Assembly: GCA_964372215.1 (NCBI GenBank)
Contig: CAYJQC010000017.1
Coordinates: 1-64,000, forward strand
Length of the DNA stretch: 64,000 nt
Source of the DNA: DAIMFL01 sp964372215
GTDB lineage: Bacteria; Pseudomonadota; Alphaproteobacteria; Dongiales; Dongiaceae
Direction of reading: 5' to 3'
In this document: positions 35,244-44,048 of the stretch, piece by piece
Numbering within the stretch: the first letter of the stretch is position 1
Layout of the letters: every line of letters starts with the position of its first letter
The notes under the pieces: generated by a model
What the model was told of the DNA's origin: nothing
Databases searched by the model: none
What the model saw: only the letters and a program-made list of their open reading frames with translations
Position numbers and translations under genes: made by a program

Positions 35244-35896
35244 GCCGCCAGCCGCGTCGACTCGGTCAGGACGACGCCGGCCTGCTTCATCTCCGCCTCG
35301 GCCGCCGCCAGGGAGCCGCCGAGATCGATGGCGCGGCAGGCATCCATTGCCACTGTCGTCGCAAAACCTAGCCGGGCGGCGTCGAGGGCGGAGTAGGCGA
35401 CGCAGAAATCGGTGGCGAGGCCGACCAGGACCAGGGATTTGAAGCCGCGCTCGCGCAAGTACCCGGCAAGCCCTGTCGGCGTCGTCCGGTCGTTCTCGTA
35501 GAACGCCGAGTAGCTGTCGATGCCGCGGCGAAAGCCCTTGCGGATCACCAGCTCCGCCCTGGTCCAGGCGAGGTCGCCGTGGAACTCGGCGCCCGGCGTG
35601 CCCTGGACGCAATGGTCGGGCCACAGGGTCTGGTCGCCATAGGGCATCTTGATCGCGCCGAACGGCGATTGCCCGGCGTGGCTGGAGGCGAAGCTGGAAT
35701 GGCCCGCCGGGTGCCAGTCCTGGGTCAGGATCACGTGGTCGAACGATCCGATCAGGCGGTTGACCAGCGGCAGGATCTGGTCGCCGCCCGGCACGGCGAG
35801 CGCGCCGCCGGGACAGAAATCATTCTGCACGTCGATGACGATCAGCGCGGACTGAGTAGTCTTTCTCTGCGACGAAGCCACGGCGCGCGCTCCCAT
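35240..35896 (-). CDS. pncA: Nicotinamidase / pyrazinamidase
   Basis: A 218-residue isochorismatase-fold amidase converting nicotinamide to nicotinate and ammonia. The catalytic triad is visible: Asp22 (IDVQNDFCPGG), Lys120 (VIRKGFRRGIDSYSAF) and Cys165 (ATDFCVAYSALDA). The metal-site segment is TQDWHPAGHSSFASSH, and WPDHCVQGTPGAEFH is also typical. The N-terminus has about ten extra residues. Its proximity to the enamidase/6-hydroxynicotinate reductase homologues supports a nicotinate-related theme, though pncA also serves NAD salvage generally. Confidence 0.92.
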   Translation of the reverse strand: MGARAVASSQRKTTQSALIVIDVQNDFCPGGALAVPGGDQILPLVNRLIGSFDHVILTQDWHPAGHSSFASSHAGQSPFGAIKMPYGDQTLWPDHCVQGTPGAEFHGDLAWTRAELVIRKGFRRGIDSYSAFYENDRTTPTGLAGYLRERGFKSLVLVGLATDFCVAYSALDAARLGFATTVAMDACRAIDLGGSLAAAEAEMKQAGVVLTESTRLAA

Positions 35897-35982
35897 TTGG
35901 TCGGGTTTCGAAGTGCCAGTCCGGGCAGATTAGGGGCGGCGCCGGGAGAGATCAACAAGCCCCGCGGGGCGCCGCCGCGCGC

Positions 35983-38070
35983 TCAATGCGGCCCGCTGCC
36001 CGAGCCGTCGCCGTTGCCCTTGTTCGGGGCAGGGCCGGTCGAGCGCAGCAGGTCGCGCTCGCGCAGATCGTCGTCGGTGGTGCGGGTGCGCGGCCGCTGC
36101 GCGCCGGCGAATGGCTCCTCGCCAGCCTCGAACTGGGCGATCACCCGGCAGTCGTTGCACATCTTGATGCGCTCGGCCGCCTGCTTGCTGGCGAACATCG
36201 AGTGCTTCTCGCCGAGCTTGGCCACGATGCGCTCGATCGAGCTCTTGGTGCCGAACGGCTTGCCGCAGCGCACGCAGCAGAACGGCTCCTCCTCCTTCAG
36301 CACGATGGCGTCGCGCGCGCCATCGGTGAAGTTCAGCCGCGGCACCAGGGTGATGACGTGCTCAGGGCAGGTGTTGCGGCACAGGCCGCACTGGATGCAG
36401 GCGTCCTCCTGAAAGCGCAGCTGCGGGCTCTCCGGATTGTCCTGCAAGGCGGAGGTCGGGCAGGCGCTGACGCAGGCGAGGCAGAGCGTGCAGCCACCGG
36501 CGTCGACGGCGACGGTGCCGAATGGGGCGCCGGGCGCGAGCGGCAAGATGTCGACCGGTGTCGGCGCGACGTCGTGCAGGTGCGACAAGGCCAGGCGGAT
36601 CAGCGCGCGCTTGCCGCCCATGGGGATGAACGATCCGGCCGCCGGCGGTTCGCTGCGCGGCAGATCGTAGAGCGCCGTTTCGACGGCGCCCGGGTCCCGC
36701 TCGTCCAGCAGGCCGACGCGGCCGCTGCCGAATCCCAGCCCGGTCATGACCGTTTCGATCAGGCCGAGCTGGCCGGCCATCGCCTCGAGCTCGTCCCGCT
36801 TGCCGGGCGGGATCAGCACCATGACCTGCGCCGCGCCGTAGGCGAGCGCGGTCGAGAGGAACTCGAAACCGAGCTGGGTCACTTCGTTGACGGCAAAGGG
36901 CAGCACCCGGGCGGGCAGGCCACGGCCGAGCCGCGCGATCACGGAGATGAGCTCGTCGCCGTGCCTGATGTCGTGGACCAGCAGCACCGGGCGCTGCCCC
37001 CCGGCGCCGCGGTAGCTCGACAGCAGCATCCGCAGCCGCGCCAGCAGGTCGGCGGACGCAGGCAAGGCATAGCCTGCAGCGCCGGTCGGGCAGACGCTGT
37101 GGCAGGCGCCGCAGCCGGCGCAGACACGGGGGTCGATGGCGACATGATCGCCGTCGGGCCGGATCGCCGAGGTCGGGCAGACGTCGAGACAGCGGGTGCA
37201 GCCGGTCTTGCGATTGCGCGAATGGGCGCACAGCGCGGCGTCGAAGCGGACGTAGCGCGGCTTGTCGAACTCGCCGACCAGTTCGGACAGCGCGAACAAT
37301 GCGCGCTGCACCGCCACGGGATTGCCCGGGTCGACGCGCAGATAGCCGTCGCGCTTCTCCGGCGTGGGGAACAGCGGCGGATTGCCGGTGAGATCGAGAA
37401 TGAGATCGCAACGCGACGCTGCGCCATTGCGTCCCGGCTCGAAGGCGAGGCCGCCGCGCGACGAGGCCAGCATCGGTGCGTAATCGTCGACGACGATCTC
37501 GAAGGCGCCGAGATGACCCTTGGCGGCCGCGACATGACCCTTGAAGATCGGCACGTCCATCACCCGTGGCGGCAGGATCTCGCCGGGGCGGTCGAGCAGC
37601 ACGGTGACGTCGAGCCGGCCGGCGAGTTGGCGCGCGGCATCGAGCGTCAGCTCGTCGCGGCCATAGACCAGGCAGGCGCCCTCCGATTTCATGATCACCG
37701 CCGGGGCCGGCTCGATTTCGAGCGTGGCCTCCGCCAGCAAGGCCGCGATTTTCGCGGTCGCGTCCTTGCCCTCGTCCGACCAGCCCGCGCGCTCGCGAAT
37801 ATTGGCGAAGGCGATGTCGGTCTGGGTGCCACGGGCCGCCGCGATCTCTGCCGCAATTTCCAGGAATAGCGGGGCCTCCTGGGTGCAGGCCACCAGCAGC
37901 GGGCCGCCCTCGGCGACGGCGGTGCGGAAATTGTCCATCTGGCTGCGGCAGAGATGGGTCTGAAGGTCGGCAGGGCCCGAGAAGGCGCAGGCCTTGCCGA
38001 GAGACTTGCCATCGAGCGGCATGGTTCGCTCGCAGTCGCAAAGCAGAAGCTTACGCTTGTTGATCTCCAT
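35983..38070 (-). CDS. Multi-cluster 4Fe-4S ferredoxin protein (formate dehydrogenase-associated)
   Basis: A 695-residue cytoplasmic iron-sulfur protein. After a domain of about 280 residues (KLLLCDCERTMPLDG, LVACTQEAPLFLEIA) come two ferredoxin motifs (CTRCLDVCPTSAI; CAGCGACHSVCP). A second domain with HDIRHGDELI and a further pair (CTLCLACVSACPTSAL; CIQCGLCRNTCPEHVITLVP) follow. The C-terminal tail has CCVRCGKPFG and MCNDCRV, a possible Zn or Fe-S site. Proteins of this architecture commonly accompany DUF3305/DUF3306 and formate dehydrogenase genes, as here. An electron-transfer or enzyme-maturation role is likely; the exact one is unknown. Divergent from sodC. Confidence 0.8.
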   Translation of the reverse strand: MEINKRKLLLCDCERTMPLDGKSLGKACAFSGPADLQTHLCRSQMDNFRTAVAEGGPLLVACTQEAPLFLEIAAEIAAARGTQTDIAFANIRERAGWSDEGKDATAKIAALLAEATLEIEPAPAVIMKSEGACLVYGRDELTLDAARQLAGRLDVTVLLDRPGEILPPRVMDVPIFKGHVAAAKGHLGAFEIVVDDYAPMLASSRGGLAFEPGRNGAASRCDLILDLTGNPPLFPTPEKRDGYLRVDPGNPVAVQRALFALSELVGEFDKPRYVRFDAALCAHSRNRKTGCTRCLDVCPTSAIRPDGDHVAIDPRVCAGCGACHSVCPTGAAGYALPASADLLARLRMLLSSYRGAGGQRPVLLVHDIRHGDELISVIARLGRGLPARVLPFAVNEVTQLGFEFLSTALAYGAAQVMVLIPPGKRDELEAMAGQLGLIETVMTGLGFGSGRVGLLDERDPGAVETALYDLPRSEPPAAGSFIPMGGKRALIRLALSHLHDVAPTPVDILPLAPGAPFGTVAVDAGGCTLCLACVSACPTSALQDNPESPQLRFQEDACIQCGLCRNTCPEHVITLVPRLNFTDGARDAIVLKEEEPFCCVRCGKPFGTKSSIERIVAKLGEKHSMFASKQAAERIKMCNDCRVIAQFEAGEEPFAGAQRPRTRTTDDDLRERDLLRSTGPAPNKGNGDGSGSGPH

Positions 38071-38231
38071 GCCTCATCCAATATCGGTGATGTGTGGTTG
38101 TTCCGTGCCGGCGACGATCATACCGCCTATCTTGGAATTTCGAGCTTCTTTTGCAGGCTTGCAGACAGTTCCCCTGGAGCCGTACGAAGTAGCTGCCGAT
38201 ACCATCGTGGAGCCAGCTTGGGAGATCAGCG

Positions 38232-38783
38232 ATGATCATGAAAGTCTCTGGAGGCCTCGTTGTCGGCCTTGTGATTGGCGGCTTGTCTGTAGGGCCAGCG
38301 GTCGCCGAAGAAGTGGTGGTAGAGATGCATGCTGTCTCGGCCGAGGGGGTGGGTGACGTCCTCGGCGTCATTCACGCCTACGATTCGGACAATGGCCTGG
38401 TGTTGAGCATGAAGCTCACCGGGCTGACGCCCGGGGCCCACGGTTTCCATCTGCATGAGAACGGCAGCTGCGAACCCGGCGAAAAAGACGGCAAGATGAG
38501 CGCGGCGCTCCAGGCGGGTGGGCATTTCGACCCTCATGGCAGCGGCCATCATCTCGGGCCGAGCGGCGATGGGCATGCGGGCGACCTGCCATTGATATTC
38601 GTTGAAGAAGACTACGCGGCGGCAGACGGCGCGGTGCCGCTGGTCGCGGTGGCGCCACGGCTGACTGTGGCGGACATCAAGGGCCGAGCGCTGATGATCC
38701 ATGAGGGTGGCGACAATTATCGTGATGAGCCGAAGCCGCTGGGCGGCGGCGGCGGGCGTATCGCCTGCGGCGTCGTTCCTTGA
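38232..38783 (+). CDS. sodC: Superoxide dismutase [Cu-Zn], periplasmic
   Basis: A 183-residue periplasmic Cu/Zn superoxide dismutase. The signal peptide is MIMKVSGGLVVGLVIGG..., cut near AVAEE. The Cu ligands (HGFHLHENGSC), the bridging region (AGGHFDPHGSGHH, GDGHAGDLP) and the last Cu ligand (MIHEGGDNY) are all present, as is the structural disulfide pair (NGSC ... RIACG). ATG at 38232 has GGAG 7 nt upstream; ATG at 38238 is an alternative. It is inserted between two formate-dehydrogenase-associated genes, possibly protecting periplasmic Mo/Fe-S enzymes. Confidence 0.93.
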   Translation: MIMKVSGGLVVGLVIGGLSVGPAVAEEVVVEMHAVSAEGVGDVLGVIHAYDSDNGLVLSMKLTGLTPGAHGFHLHENGSCEPGEKDGKMSAALQAGGHFDPHGSGHHLGPSGDGHAGDLPLIFVEEDYAAADGAVPLVAVAPRLTVADIKGRALMIHEGGDNYRDEPKPLGGGGGRIACGVVP

Positions 38784-38822
38784 CGCTGGACGACAGGTGG
38801 CTGTGGAGCGATCCTGAGCTGC

Positions 38823-39320
38823 ATGAAGGACTGTGAAAGACTGCCGATCGGCGTCGTGCTGACACGACAGCGGATCGGGCACCCCTGGCAAGAGTTCTCC
38901 TGGCATGCGACCGAGGTCATTCCGGGCGCACCGAAGGTGACGGAATGGCGGCTATTGCGCCAGGACGAGGCCAAAGCGGCCTACCTCGCGGCGACGCTGC
39001 CGCTCGATCTCTACCCCAGTGAAACCGCCGACTACCGCTATAACCTTTCGCAGCGTCAGCCGGTGATCTACACAGTGCTGCGCAGTGATGCGGATGACGC
39101 CGGGCGGCCGATTCGCCCGTTCCACGTGACCGCGTCTCCTGCGGAGGCCCAGGACTATCTCGACGGCGACGAACTGGTAGATGCCGTTCCGATGCCCGAC
39201 GAGGTGGCTGCGTGGGTGCAGGATTATGTCGCCCGCCACCATGTCGAGCGCGCGTTCGAGAAACGCGGCCGTGGTGCGCGGGACGCCCGGCGCAAGTCGC
39301 AGGGGCAGGCCGATGGCTGA
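38823..39320 (+). CDS. DUF3305 domain protein
   Basis: A 165-residue cytoplasmic protein of the DUF3305 family. Recognisable stretches are LPIGVVLTRQRIGHPWQEFSW, LDLYPSETADYRYNLSQRQP and PVTASP-like FHVTASPAEAQDY. The C-terminus is basic (FEKRGRGARDARRKS). The gene runs straight into the DUF3306 gene with an 8-nt overlap. The pair is a regular companion of formate dehydrogenase genes in proteobacteria, and a role in enzyme assembly is presumed but not known to me. Confidence 0.8.
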   Translation: MKDCERLPIGVVLTRQRIGHPWQEFSWHATEVIPGAPKVTEWRLLRQDEAKAAYLAATLPLDLYPSETADYRYNLSQRQPVIYTVLRSDADDAGRPIRPFHVTASPAEAQDYLDGDELVDAVPMPDEVAAWVQDYVARHHVERAFEKRGRGARDARRKSQGQADG

Positions 39321-39885
39321 TCAGGACGAAGGCTTCTTGAGCCGTTGGTCACGGCTGAAACGCGTCAAGTGCGAACCGAGCTCGGTGGTGCAGGCCGAGG
39401 AACCTGCGGGAGAAGAGGCGTCGCCCGTTGCCACCGTAGCGGCACCCGACACCGGCTTGCCGGCTGAGGTGGATGACTCAACCGCGGATCTGCCGGCGAT
39501 CGATAGCCTGGACAAGGACTCCGACTACACGGCATTTCTGCGTGCCGGCGTCGCGCCGGAGCTGCGCAAGCGGGCGCTCGGTAAGCTTTGGCGCAGCGAT
39601 CCGGTCTTTGCGAATCTCGACGGGCTGCTGGAGTACGGCGAGGATTTTTCCGCCCAATTCAAGAATCCGACTGCCGTCGCCACCCTCTATCAGGTCGGAA
39701 AAGGCATGATGCAGACGGTTCTGAGCGAGCCGGCCTCCGCAGACGCGTCACCGCCCGACGAGGCGGTGACAGAGCCGCCCGCCGCGGAAAACACGGAGCG
39801 GCCGCAACTCGTTGCTGCAGTTGCGAAGAGCAAGCCGAGCGAGACGGCCGATGTTGCCGAGGCGCATAGGGACGAGCAGAGTTAG
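39313..39885 (+). CDS. DUF3306 domain protein
   Basis: A 190-residue protein of the DUF3306 family. N-terminal FLSRWSRLK is the family opening. The core is DSLDKDSDYTAFLRAGVAPELRKRALGKLWRSDPVF, flanked by disordered Ala/Pro/Glu-rich segments. The start at 39313 overlaps the DUF3305 stop by 8 nt with an AGGGGCAGG ribosome site. Probably acts with DUF3305 in formate dehydrogenase maturation; function not established. Confidence 0.8.
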   Translation: MADQDEGFLSRWSRLKRVKCEPSSVVQAEEPAGEEASPVATVAAPDTGLPAEVDDSTADLPAIDSLDKDSDYTAFLRAGVAPELRKRALGKLWRSDPVFANLDGLLEYGEDFSAQFKNPTAVATLYQVGKGMMQTVLSEPASADASPPDEAVTEPPAAENTERPQLVAAVAKSKPSETADVAEAHRDEQS

Positions 39886-40183
39886 CGCCTGCATAGAGTG
39901 TCTTGTTCTTGCAAGTTTTCCCCAACTCGACAATTTGGAGGACGATTTCGCGGTTCCCCTATGCGGCAACGTATCTCTGCAAAAATTGCGCGTTGCACAA
40001 GCATATATCAAATTGTGGGCTTCTGGAATTCTGCCGTGGTGTCGGACTTGCGATGCCGACTTGTTTCAGTAGACGAGTGTTCTCGATCAGCTTAACCTTT
40101 CCTCGCTGGTGGATGTTCGAGTAAGGACAACGCCGTGGCCGCGCGTCTTGCGCGAGGGAGAAGTGCGTTGCTGAAGCAGGCCG
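39886..40183 (+). promoter_or_regulatory. AT-richer 298-bp leader ahead of the formate dehydrogenase operon
   Basis: This gap is visibly less GC-rich than its surroundings. It contains TTGCAC (39993 region) with TATATC about 10 bp later as a weak promoter-like pair, plus several T/A runs. No open frame with a ribosome site or family similarity was found. It most likely holds the promoter and leader of the torD-like/fdh genes. Confidence 0.4.
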
Positions 40184-40795
40184 ATGGCTGAGAGCGCGGC
40201 GGCGATCGCCGCTACGATTCCCGAGGAGGATTTTCTCAGGGCCCAATTCTATTGGCTTATGGCGCGCTTGCTATTGGCGCCGCCGCAACCGGATTTCCTC
40301 GCGCGTGTCGCCGCGTTGCAGGAAGACGGCAGCGAAATGGGCCGAGCCCTGGGCGAACTCGCGCGGACTGCCGGTGATGTTTCGCCGGGCGCCGCAGCCG
40401 AGGAGTATCAGGAGCTCTTCATCGGCGTCGCCCGTGGCGAACTGGTGCCTTACGGATCGTACTATCTCACCGGATTCTTGAACGAAAAGCCGCTGGCGAA
40501 GCTGCGTCAGGACATGGCGCGGCTCGGCATCGCGCGGGCGGAAGGGGTGACCGAACCCGAAGATCACATAGGCACGTTGTGCGAGATCATGGCCGGGCTG
40601 ATCGACGGCCAATTTGGTCCGCCGGGCGATCTCGCGGAGCAGCGGCGCTTTTTTGCCGCGCACATCGCGCCGTGGGGTCTGCGGTTTTTTGGGGATCTCG
40701 AGACGGCGCAGGCGGCCAGGTTCTACAGGCCGGTGGGCCGGCTCGGGCGCGCCTTCATGAATGTGGAAGTCGCCGGCTTCGAAATGGACGACTAG
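40184..40795 (+). CDS. TorD-family molybdoenzyme chaperone
   Basis: A 203-residue all-helical TorD/DmsD-type protein. The diagnostic segment is EEYQELFIGVARGELVPYGSYYLTG (split about residues 84-108), followed by FLNEKPLAKLRQDMARLGI and EPEDHIGTLCEIM. Such proteins bind the twin-arginine signal of a molybdoenzyme until the cofactor is inserted. Here the client is presumably the formate dehydrogenase catalytic subunit two genes downstream. Confidence 0.87.
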   Translation: MAESAAAIAATIPEEDFLRAQFYWLMARLLLAPPQPDFLARVAALQEDGSEMGRALGELARTAGDVSPGAAAEEYQELFIGVARGELVPYGSYYLTGFLNEKPLAKLRQDMARLGIARAEGVTEPEDHIGTLCEIMAGLIDGQFGPPGDLAEQRRFFAAHIAPWGLRFFGDLETAQAARFYRPVGRLGRAFMNVEVAGFEMDD

Positions 40796-40890
40796 GTCGA
40801 TATGGAAGACGGGATGGAAGACCGGGAGGACTAGATCGTGGTTCGGCGCTCCACCACCGTGGCGGGGCGTTAGCAAGAAGGGATGATGCC

Positions 40891-41094
40891 ATGAGCAGCA
40901 AGGACAAGAAGCCGAAGTCGGAGCAACGCCGGGTGTTTCTGAAGCTCGGCGGGGCCGGCGTCGCTGCTGGCGGTGCCGCCGTTGTGCTGCGCGGCGGTGC
41001 GGCGGAAAGCGCTGATGCCAAGGCCGAGGCGTCCGCCGCCGGCTATCGCGAAACGGCGCATGTGAAGAAATTCTACGAAGCCGCGCGATTCTGA
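40891..41094 (+). CDS. Small Tat-signal protein of formate dehydrogenase operons (67 aa)
   Basis: A 67-residue protein: a basic start (MSSKDKKPKSEQRRVFLKLGG) with an RR motif, a short Ala/Gly/Val hydrophobic core (residues 21-35), and a 30-residue tail ending KKFYEAARF. It looks like a Tat-exported or membrane-anchored peptide. Similar mini-proteins sit directly before fdh catalytic genes in many proteobacteria. Function unknown to me; a structural subunit or assembly factor is possible. AAGAAGGG lies upstream. Confidence 0.75.
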   Translation: MSSKDKKPKSEQRRVFLKLGGAGVAAGGAAVVLRGGAAESADAKAEASAAGYRETAHVKKFYEAARF

Positions 41095-41101
41095 CCCTAC
41101 A

Positions 41102-41124
41102 GCCGCCACGCGCAGCGCGGCGGC
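41102..41124 (+). other. Hairpin between the small Tat gene and fdhA
   Basis: A 6-bp stem (GCCGCC/GGCGGC), one mismatch, 3 more pairs (CGC/GCG) and a GCA loop. No T-run follows, so it is more likely an RNA processing or stability element than a terminator. Confidence 0.45.
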
Positions 41125-41157
41125 GCTGGAAGAACTCGGGAGAGCAGGAGCAAGACC

Positions 41158-44037
41158 ATGCTACGCAAGCGTATCAATGGCGCTGCAAAGGGTGCCCATC
41201 TCGCCAATTCCTTCGCCGGCGTGACCGGTGGCGCCATCGATCGCCGAGCCTTCTTCCGCCGTTCCGGCATCGCCGCAGGCGGCTTGGCGGCGGCCCCGCT
41301 GCTGGGCGCGACCACGGTCAGAAAGGCCGACGCGCAGACCACGCAGGCCGGCGATGTCAAGACGATCAAATCGGTCTGCACCCACTGCTCGGTTGGCTGC
41401 ACGGTGATGGCGGAGGTGCAGAACGGCGTATGGATCGGCCAGGAGCCGGGCTTTGACAGCCCGTTCAGCCTCGGCGGCCATTGCGCCAAGGGCGCGTCGG
41501 TGCGCGAGCACGCCCATGGCGAGCGCCGCCTGAAGTATCCGATGAAACTGGTCGGCGGAAAGTGGGAGCGCCTGAGCTGGGAACAGGCGATCGAGGAGGT
41601 CGGCGGCAAGCTTCTCGACATCCGCGAGAAGAACGGCCCCGATTCCGTCTACTGGATGGGCGGATCGAAGCACAGCAACGAGGGAGCCTATCTCTACCGC
41701 AAGTTCGCAGCGTTCTGGGGCACCAACAACACCGACAATCAGGCGCGAATCTGCCATTCGACGACGGTTGCGGGTGTGGCCAATACCTGGGGCTACGGCG
41801 CGATGACCAACAGCTACAACGACATGCACAACGCGCGAGCAATGCTGTTTATCGGCAGCAATGCGGCCGAGGCGCATCCGGTTGCGATGCTCCATATCCT
41901 GAAGGCGAAGGAGGAAAACAACGCGCCGCTCATCGTGTTCGATCCGCGCTTCACGCGGACTGCGGCGCATGCCGACGAGTACGTGCGCTTCCGTTCGGGC
42001 ACCGATGTCGCGATCATGTGGGGTCTGCTCTGGCACGTCTTCGAGAACGGCTGGGAGGACAAGGAGTATATCCGCCAGCGCGTGTGGGGCGTCGACCAGA
42101 TCAAGGCCGAGGTGGCGAAGTGGACGCCGGACGAGGTCGAGCGGGTCACCGGTGTGCCGGAGTCGCAGATGAAGCGGGTCGCCCGTACCATGGCGACGAA
42201 CCGGCCGAGCACGCTGGTCTGGTGCATGGGCGCCACCCAGCACCACTCGGGCAACAACAACACGCGCGCCTACTGCGTGTTTCAGGCGGTACTCGGCAAT
42301 GTCGGCGTGTCGGGCGGCGGGACCAACATTTTCCGCGGCCATGACAATGTCCAGGGTGCCACTGATCTGGGTCCGCTTCCGGACAGCCTGCCGGGCTATT
42401 TCGGCCTTACCGACGGGGCGTGGAAGCACTGGGCCCGGGTCTGGGACGTCGAGTACGACTACTTGCTCGGACGCTTTACCTCGAAGGACCTGATGGAGGC
42501 GAAGGGCATCCCGGAGTCGCGCTGGTTCGACGCAGTGCTCGAGGCCAAGGAGAACATCGATCAGCCGGAGAATCTCCACGCCATGGTCTTCATGGGCCAT
42601 GCGCCGAACTCGCAGACTCGGCAGGCGGACCTGAAGAAGGCGATGGACAAGCTCGATCTTCTTGTGGTGATCGATCCCTATCCGACGGTTTCCGCGGTGC
42701 TGAGCGATCGCACCGACAACACCTATCTGCTGCCGGCCAGCACGCAGTTCGAAACGAGCGGATCAGTGACCGCCTCCAACCGCTCCTTGCAATGGCGCGA
42801 CAGGGTGTTTGATCCGCTGTTCGAATCCAAGCCGGATCACGTGATCCTGTATCTGCTGGCCAAGAAGTTTGGGTTCGACCAGGAAATGTTCAAGAACATC
42901 CCGATCAATGGAGAAGAGCCGTCGATCGAGGACACCACGCGGGAGATCAACCGCGGCGCCTGGACGATCGGCTATACCGGGCAGTCGCCCGAGCGGCTGA
43001 AGCTTCACATGGCGAACCAGCATACCTTCGACAAGACGACCCTGAGGGCCGTCGGTGGCCCCTGCGATGGCGATTATTACGGGATGCCGTGGCCGTGCTG
43101 GGGCACGCCGGAGATCAAACACCCGGGCACGCCGGTGCTCTACGATCCCTCCAAGTCGGTGGCCGATGGAGGGCTCACCTTCCGCGCCCGGTTCGGTGTC
43201 GAAAAGGACGGGGAGAACTTGCTGGCCGAGGGATCCTACTCCGTGGGTTCGGAGATCCAAGACGGCTACCCCGAGTTCACCATGGAGATGCTGCAGAAGC
43301 TCGGTTGGGACGGCGACCTGACGCCCGAAGAGCTCGCGGTCATCACCAAGATTGGAGGCGAGAAGATCGGCGCAGTGAACTGGAAGACCGATCTTTCGGG
43401 TGGCATTCAGCGGGTCGCCATCAAGCATGGCTGCGCGCCCTTCGGCAACGCCAAAGCCCGCGCGGTCGTTTGGAACTTCCCCGACCCGGTGCCGATCCAT
43501 CGCGAACCGCTCTATACGCCACGGCGCGACTTGGTGGCAGACTATCCGACCTATGACGACACCAAGAGCTGGCGCATGCCGACGCTCTACAAATCGATTC
43601 AGGACAAGGACTTCGCCACCGATTTCCCGATCATCCTGACATCGGGACGGCTCACGGAGTACGAGGGCGGCGGCGAGGAAACCCGGTCCAACCCATGGCT
43701 CGCCGAGCTGCAGCAGAACATGTTCGTGGAGGTGAACCCGTTCGACGCCAATACGGCTGGTCTCAGGGACGGCGAGATGGTCTGGGTGCACAGCCCCGAA
43801 GGCAGCAAGGTCAAAGTCATGGCGATGGTGACCGAGCGAGTTGGTCGCGGAGTCGCCTTCATGCCGTTCCACTTCGGTGGTTGGTTCCAGGGCGAGGACA
43901 TGCGGGTAAAATACCCAGAAGGCGCGGATCCCTACGTTCTCGGCGAATCGGCGAACACCGCCACCACCTATGGCTACGACTCGGTCACCCAGATGCAGGA
44001 ATCCAAGACTACCCTGTGTCGTATCGAGCCGGCGTGA
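41158..44037 (+). CDS. fdhA: Formate dehydrogenase catalytic (molybdopterin) subunit, Cys type
   Basis: A 959-residue periplasmic-type formate dehydrogenase. Twin-arginine signal DRRAFFRRSGIAAGG, with the cut near ADAQT. A 4Fe-4S motif follows (CTHCSVGC ... HCAKGA). Cys199 in ARICHSTTVAG replaces the selenocysteine of E. coli FdnG (V-U-H), so no SECIS is needed. Cofactor motifs: GSNAAEAHPV, WCMGATQHHSGNNN, NVGVSGGGTNIFRGHDNVQGATD. The C-terminal domain (residues 820-959) ends near AYDSVTQMQ-like YGYDSVTQMQESK. It oxidises formate and passes electrons to FdhB and the cytochrome b. GGAG upstream supports the start. Confidence 0.94.
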   Translation: MLRKRINGAAKGAHLANSFAGVTGGAIDRRAFFRRSGIAAGGLAAAPLLGATTVRKADAQTTQAGDVKTIKSVCTHCSVGCTVMAEVQNGVWIGQEPGFDSPFSLGGHCAKGASVREHAHGERRLKYPMKLVGGKWERLSWEQAIEEVGGKLLDIREKNGPDSVYWMGGSKHSNEGAYLYRKFAAFWGTNNTDNQARICHSTTVAGVANTWGYGAMTNSYNDMHNARAMLFIGSNAAEAHPVAMLHILKAKEENNAPLIVFDPRFTRTAAHADEYVRFRSGTDVAIMWGLLWHVFENGWEDKEYIRQRVWGVDQIKAEVAKWTPDEVERVTGVPESQMKRVARTMATNRPSTLVWCMGATQHHSGNNNTRAYCVFQAVLGNVGVSGGGTNIFRGHDNVQGATDLGPLPDSLPGYFGLTDGAWKHWARVWDVEYDYLLGRFTSKDLMEAKGIPESRWFDAVLEAKENIDQPENLHAMVFMGHAPNSQTRQADLKKAMDKLDLLVVIDPYPTVSAVLSDRTDNTYLLPASTQFETSGSVTASNRSLQWRDRVFDPLFESKPDHVILYLLAKKFGFDQEMFKNIPINGEEPSIEDTTREINRGAWTIGYTGQSPERLKLHMANQHTFDKTTLRAVGGPCDGDYYGMPWPCWGTPEIKHPGTPVLYDPSKSVADGGLTFRARFGVEKDGENLLAEGSYSVGSEIQDGYPEFTMEMLQKLGWDGDLTPEELAVITKIGGEKIGAVNWKTDLSGGIQRVAIKHGCAPFGNAKARAVVWNFPDPVPIHREPLYTPRRDLVADYPTYDDTKSWRMPTLYKSIQDKDFATDFPIILTSGRLTEYEGGGEETRSNPWLAELQQNMFVEVNPFDANTAGLRDGEMVWVHSPEGSKVKVMAMVTERVGRGVAFMPFHFGGWFQGEDMRVKYPEGADPYVLGESANTATTYGYDSVTQMQESKTTLCRIEPA

Positions 44038-44048
44038 GGAGCTGAACC

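Noticed and set aside
41752..41754. Selenocysteine in the formate dehydrogenase catalytic subunit
   Set aside because: The codon at the E. coli Sec position is TGC (Cys), with no in-frame TGA in the gene.
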